Shown here: piece by piece, positions 40,286-41,103 of the stretch
How positions within the stretch are numbered: position 1 is the first letter of the stretch
How the letters are laid out: each line of letters starts with the position of its first letter
IMG/VR virus record: IMGVR_UViG_3300008117_000361
Span: 1-41,103 of that record
Length of the DNA stretch: 41,103 nucleotides
Direction: 5' to 3' (one strand)
Source: a virus
The notes under the pieces: model-generated
Seen by the model: only the letters and a program-made list of their open reading frames with translations
Told to the model about the DNA's origin: nothing
Database searches by the model: none
Translations under genes and position numbers: made by a program

Positions 40286-41103
40286 TGCGTAATAGAAAAA
40301 ATATAATACAAAGATTCAAACCTGGCGGTAAAAAAAATGACTGCGAAGAAGGATTTTTTAAAAATTCAGAAGGTCAATGTGTACCAATAGTACCTGATTT
40401 TACTGAAACAAAAGATGGAATGATTTACTATAGTGGTAAACCATATAAAAAAGGTAGACAAGATAAAAAAGGTCAATGGACACTAATTGATCCTAAAACA
40501 AATCAAGAATTTACTACTTTAAATGAGGTTACTGTATATGCTGATCCAACAGAAAGAAAATATGCTGAATTTATAAATTCAATGCGTGATCAGTATGAAA
40601 GTGGACTTTACCCAAATATTACTTATAATTATCTTACAGGCGATATTGATAATGATAATGTTGAATGGAGAAATTATGGAAGAGCTCAAAAATCTCCTTA
40701 TGCAACGTGGGCTGAATTTGAACGAGCTGCAGCAAGAAGAATGAAAAGAGAAAATGAAGGTCAGCAAGAACAGAGACGTGAAGAAATAATACAAAATGCA
40801 CCTACAATATCTCAAGCTGGACCAAAACGTCCTACATGGGAAAAAGGACTTGCAATTGCTACTCATCCACTTACTGCTTTTGGATATAGTGTTAGAGGAC
40901 AATGGGATCAGATGCCAGATTATTTTGAAAAGGGAGATGTAAATCCTTTTGATAGAGCAATTCAAGCTACAGCTGCACTTGCAGGATTGCGCGGAGTAGC
41001 TCCATATTTAAGTGCACCTGCTGTTATAGGATCTAGAACTATTCCTTGGCTTACAGGTAGTAATTTATTATGGGGAACAGGTGCTTACTTAAGTGGGGAT
41101 CAA
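40285..41103 (+). CDS. Partial Gly-Gly-motif protein, fifth in cargo run
   Basis: The frame is open from GTG 40285, which overlaps the upstream TAG, to the end of the window: 273 codons, and the gene continues beyond. It begins RFKPGGKKNDCEEGFF with a second Cys and CVP soon after, copying the Gly-Gly plus Cys-unit start of the gene at 33730. A charged middle follows. The last 60 residues shown are hydrophobic and Ala/Gly-rich (IQATAALAGLRGVAPYL). It is probably another packaged protein. No ATG start is near; GTG is assumed. Confidence 0.55.
   Translation, partial: MRNRKNIIQRFKPGGKKNDCEEGFFKNSEGQCVPIVPDFTETKDGMIYYSGKPYKKGRQDKKGQWTLIDPKTNQEFTTLNEVTVYADPTERKYAEFINSMRDQYESGLYPNITYNYLTGDIDNDNVEWRNYGRAQKSPYATWAEFERAAARRMKRENEGQQEQRREEIIQNAPTISQAGPKRPTWEKGLAIATHPLTAFGYSVRGQWDQMPDYFEKGDVNPFDRAIQATAALAGLRGVAPYLSAPAVIGSRTIPWLTGSNLLWGTGAYLSGDQ

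Noticed and set aside
40579-40965. Antisense open frame of 128 codons near the right edge
   Set aside because: The + strand frame here is continuous with the Gly-Gly/Cys-unit protein; the antisense product is Ser/Phe/Ile-rich shadow sequence.
1-41103. CRISPR array, insertion sequence or integrase
   Set aside because: No regularly spaced repeat, transposase or recombinase was seen. The only repeats are the Thr-codon tracts, the 22-bp pair and the promoter motif.

Overview
The window reads as the virion-assembly half of a crAss-like phage (order Crassvirales) that infects a Bacteroidota host. The evidence is the gene order (PD-(D/E)XK nuclease, large terminase, portal, scaffold-like protein, major capsid protein, connector or ring proteins, fibres, metallophosphoesterase, more ring proteins, a giant muzzle-like tail protein, then very large glycine-rich probable cargo proteins). 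AT-rich codon use, A-rich leaders in place of Shine-Dalgarno sites, and promoters with a Bacteroidota-type -7 box (TAnnTTTG) agree with this. Every supported gene is on the + strand. TAA, TGA and TAG all act as stops, so the standard bacterial code fits. I could run no homology search; family names rest on motifs, sizes and order.

Layout. 1-237: no gene; an unusually GC-rich, highly foldable stretch (candidate structured RNA), then a promoter. 238-1375: a two-membrane-segment coiled-coil protein (possible unispanin) and a small helical protein. 1419-3404: five tightly overlapping small genes behind a promoter that sits almost on the start codon; one looks like a divergent phosphoribosyltransferase. 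3498-11187: packaging operon (winged-helix-like protein, HU/IHF-like protein, Cys-rich protein, DUF1573 protein, PD-(D/E)XK nuclease, helical protein, TerL, portal). 11289-17707: scaffold candidate, major capsid protein, a structured GC-rich intergenic element, a conserved protein, a connector candidate and an abundant-looking Cys-rich structural protein, closed by a terminator. 17757-23503: Cys- and Thr-rich fibre or capsid-decoration genes, closed by a terminator. 23516-25073: accessory island with mini-peptides, tRNA-Cys(GCA), a small lipoprotein, a CPBP-type membrane protease and a small HTH protein. 25088-26404: HTH plus metallophosphoesterase gene. 26482-33733: tail module (two or three ring-like proteins, an SPFH/stomatin-like protein and the 1550-residue muzzle candidate). 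33730-41103: five adjacent large proteins sharing a short aromatic/basic-Gly-Gly motif; one carries a caspase-like (clan CD) His/Cys dyad. The last gene runs off the window.

How it works together. Terminase and portal fill a head built from the capsid protein on the scaffold candidate. The ring proteins and muzzle candidate form the short tail. The Cys/Thr-rich proteins probably decorate head or tail, and the terminal gene group is probably packaged or ejected protein cargo. At least seven promoters share a -33 block close to TTTGGAAAATTAA exactly 20 nt before the -7 box, which splits the region into separately driven late units.

Most worth a second look: the Gly-Gly motif family with its neighbouring caspase-like protein, the structured RNA candidates at 6-170 and 14238-14320, the near-leaderless promoters, the CPBP protease with the lipoprotein, and the SPFH protein inside the tail module.
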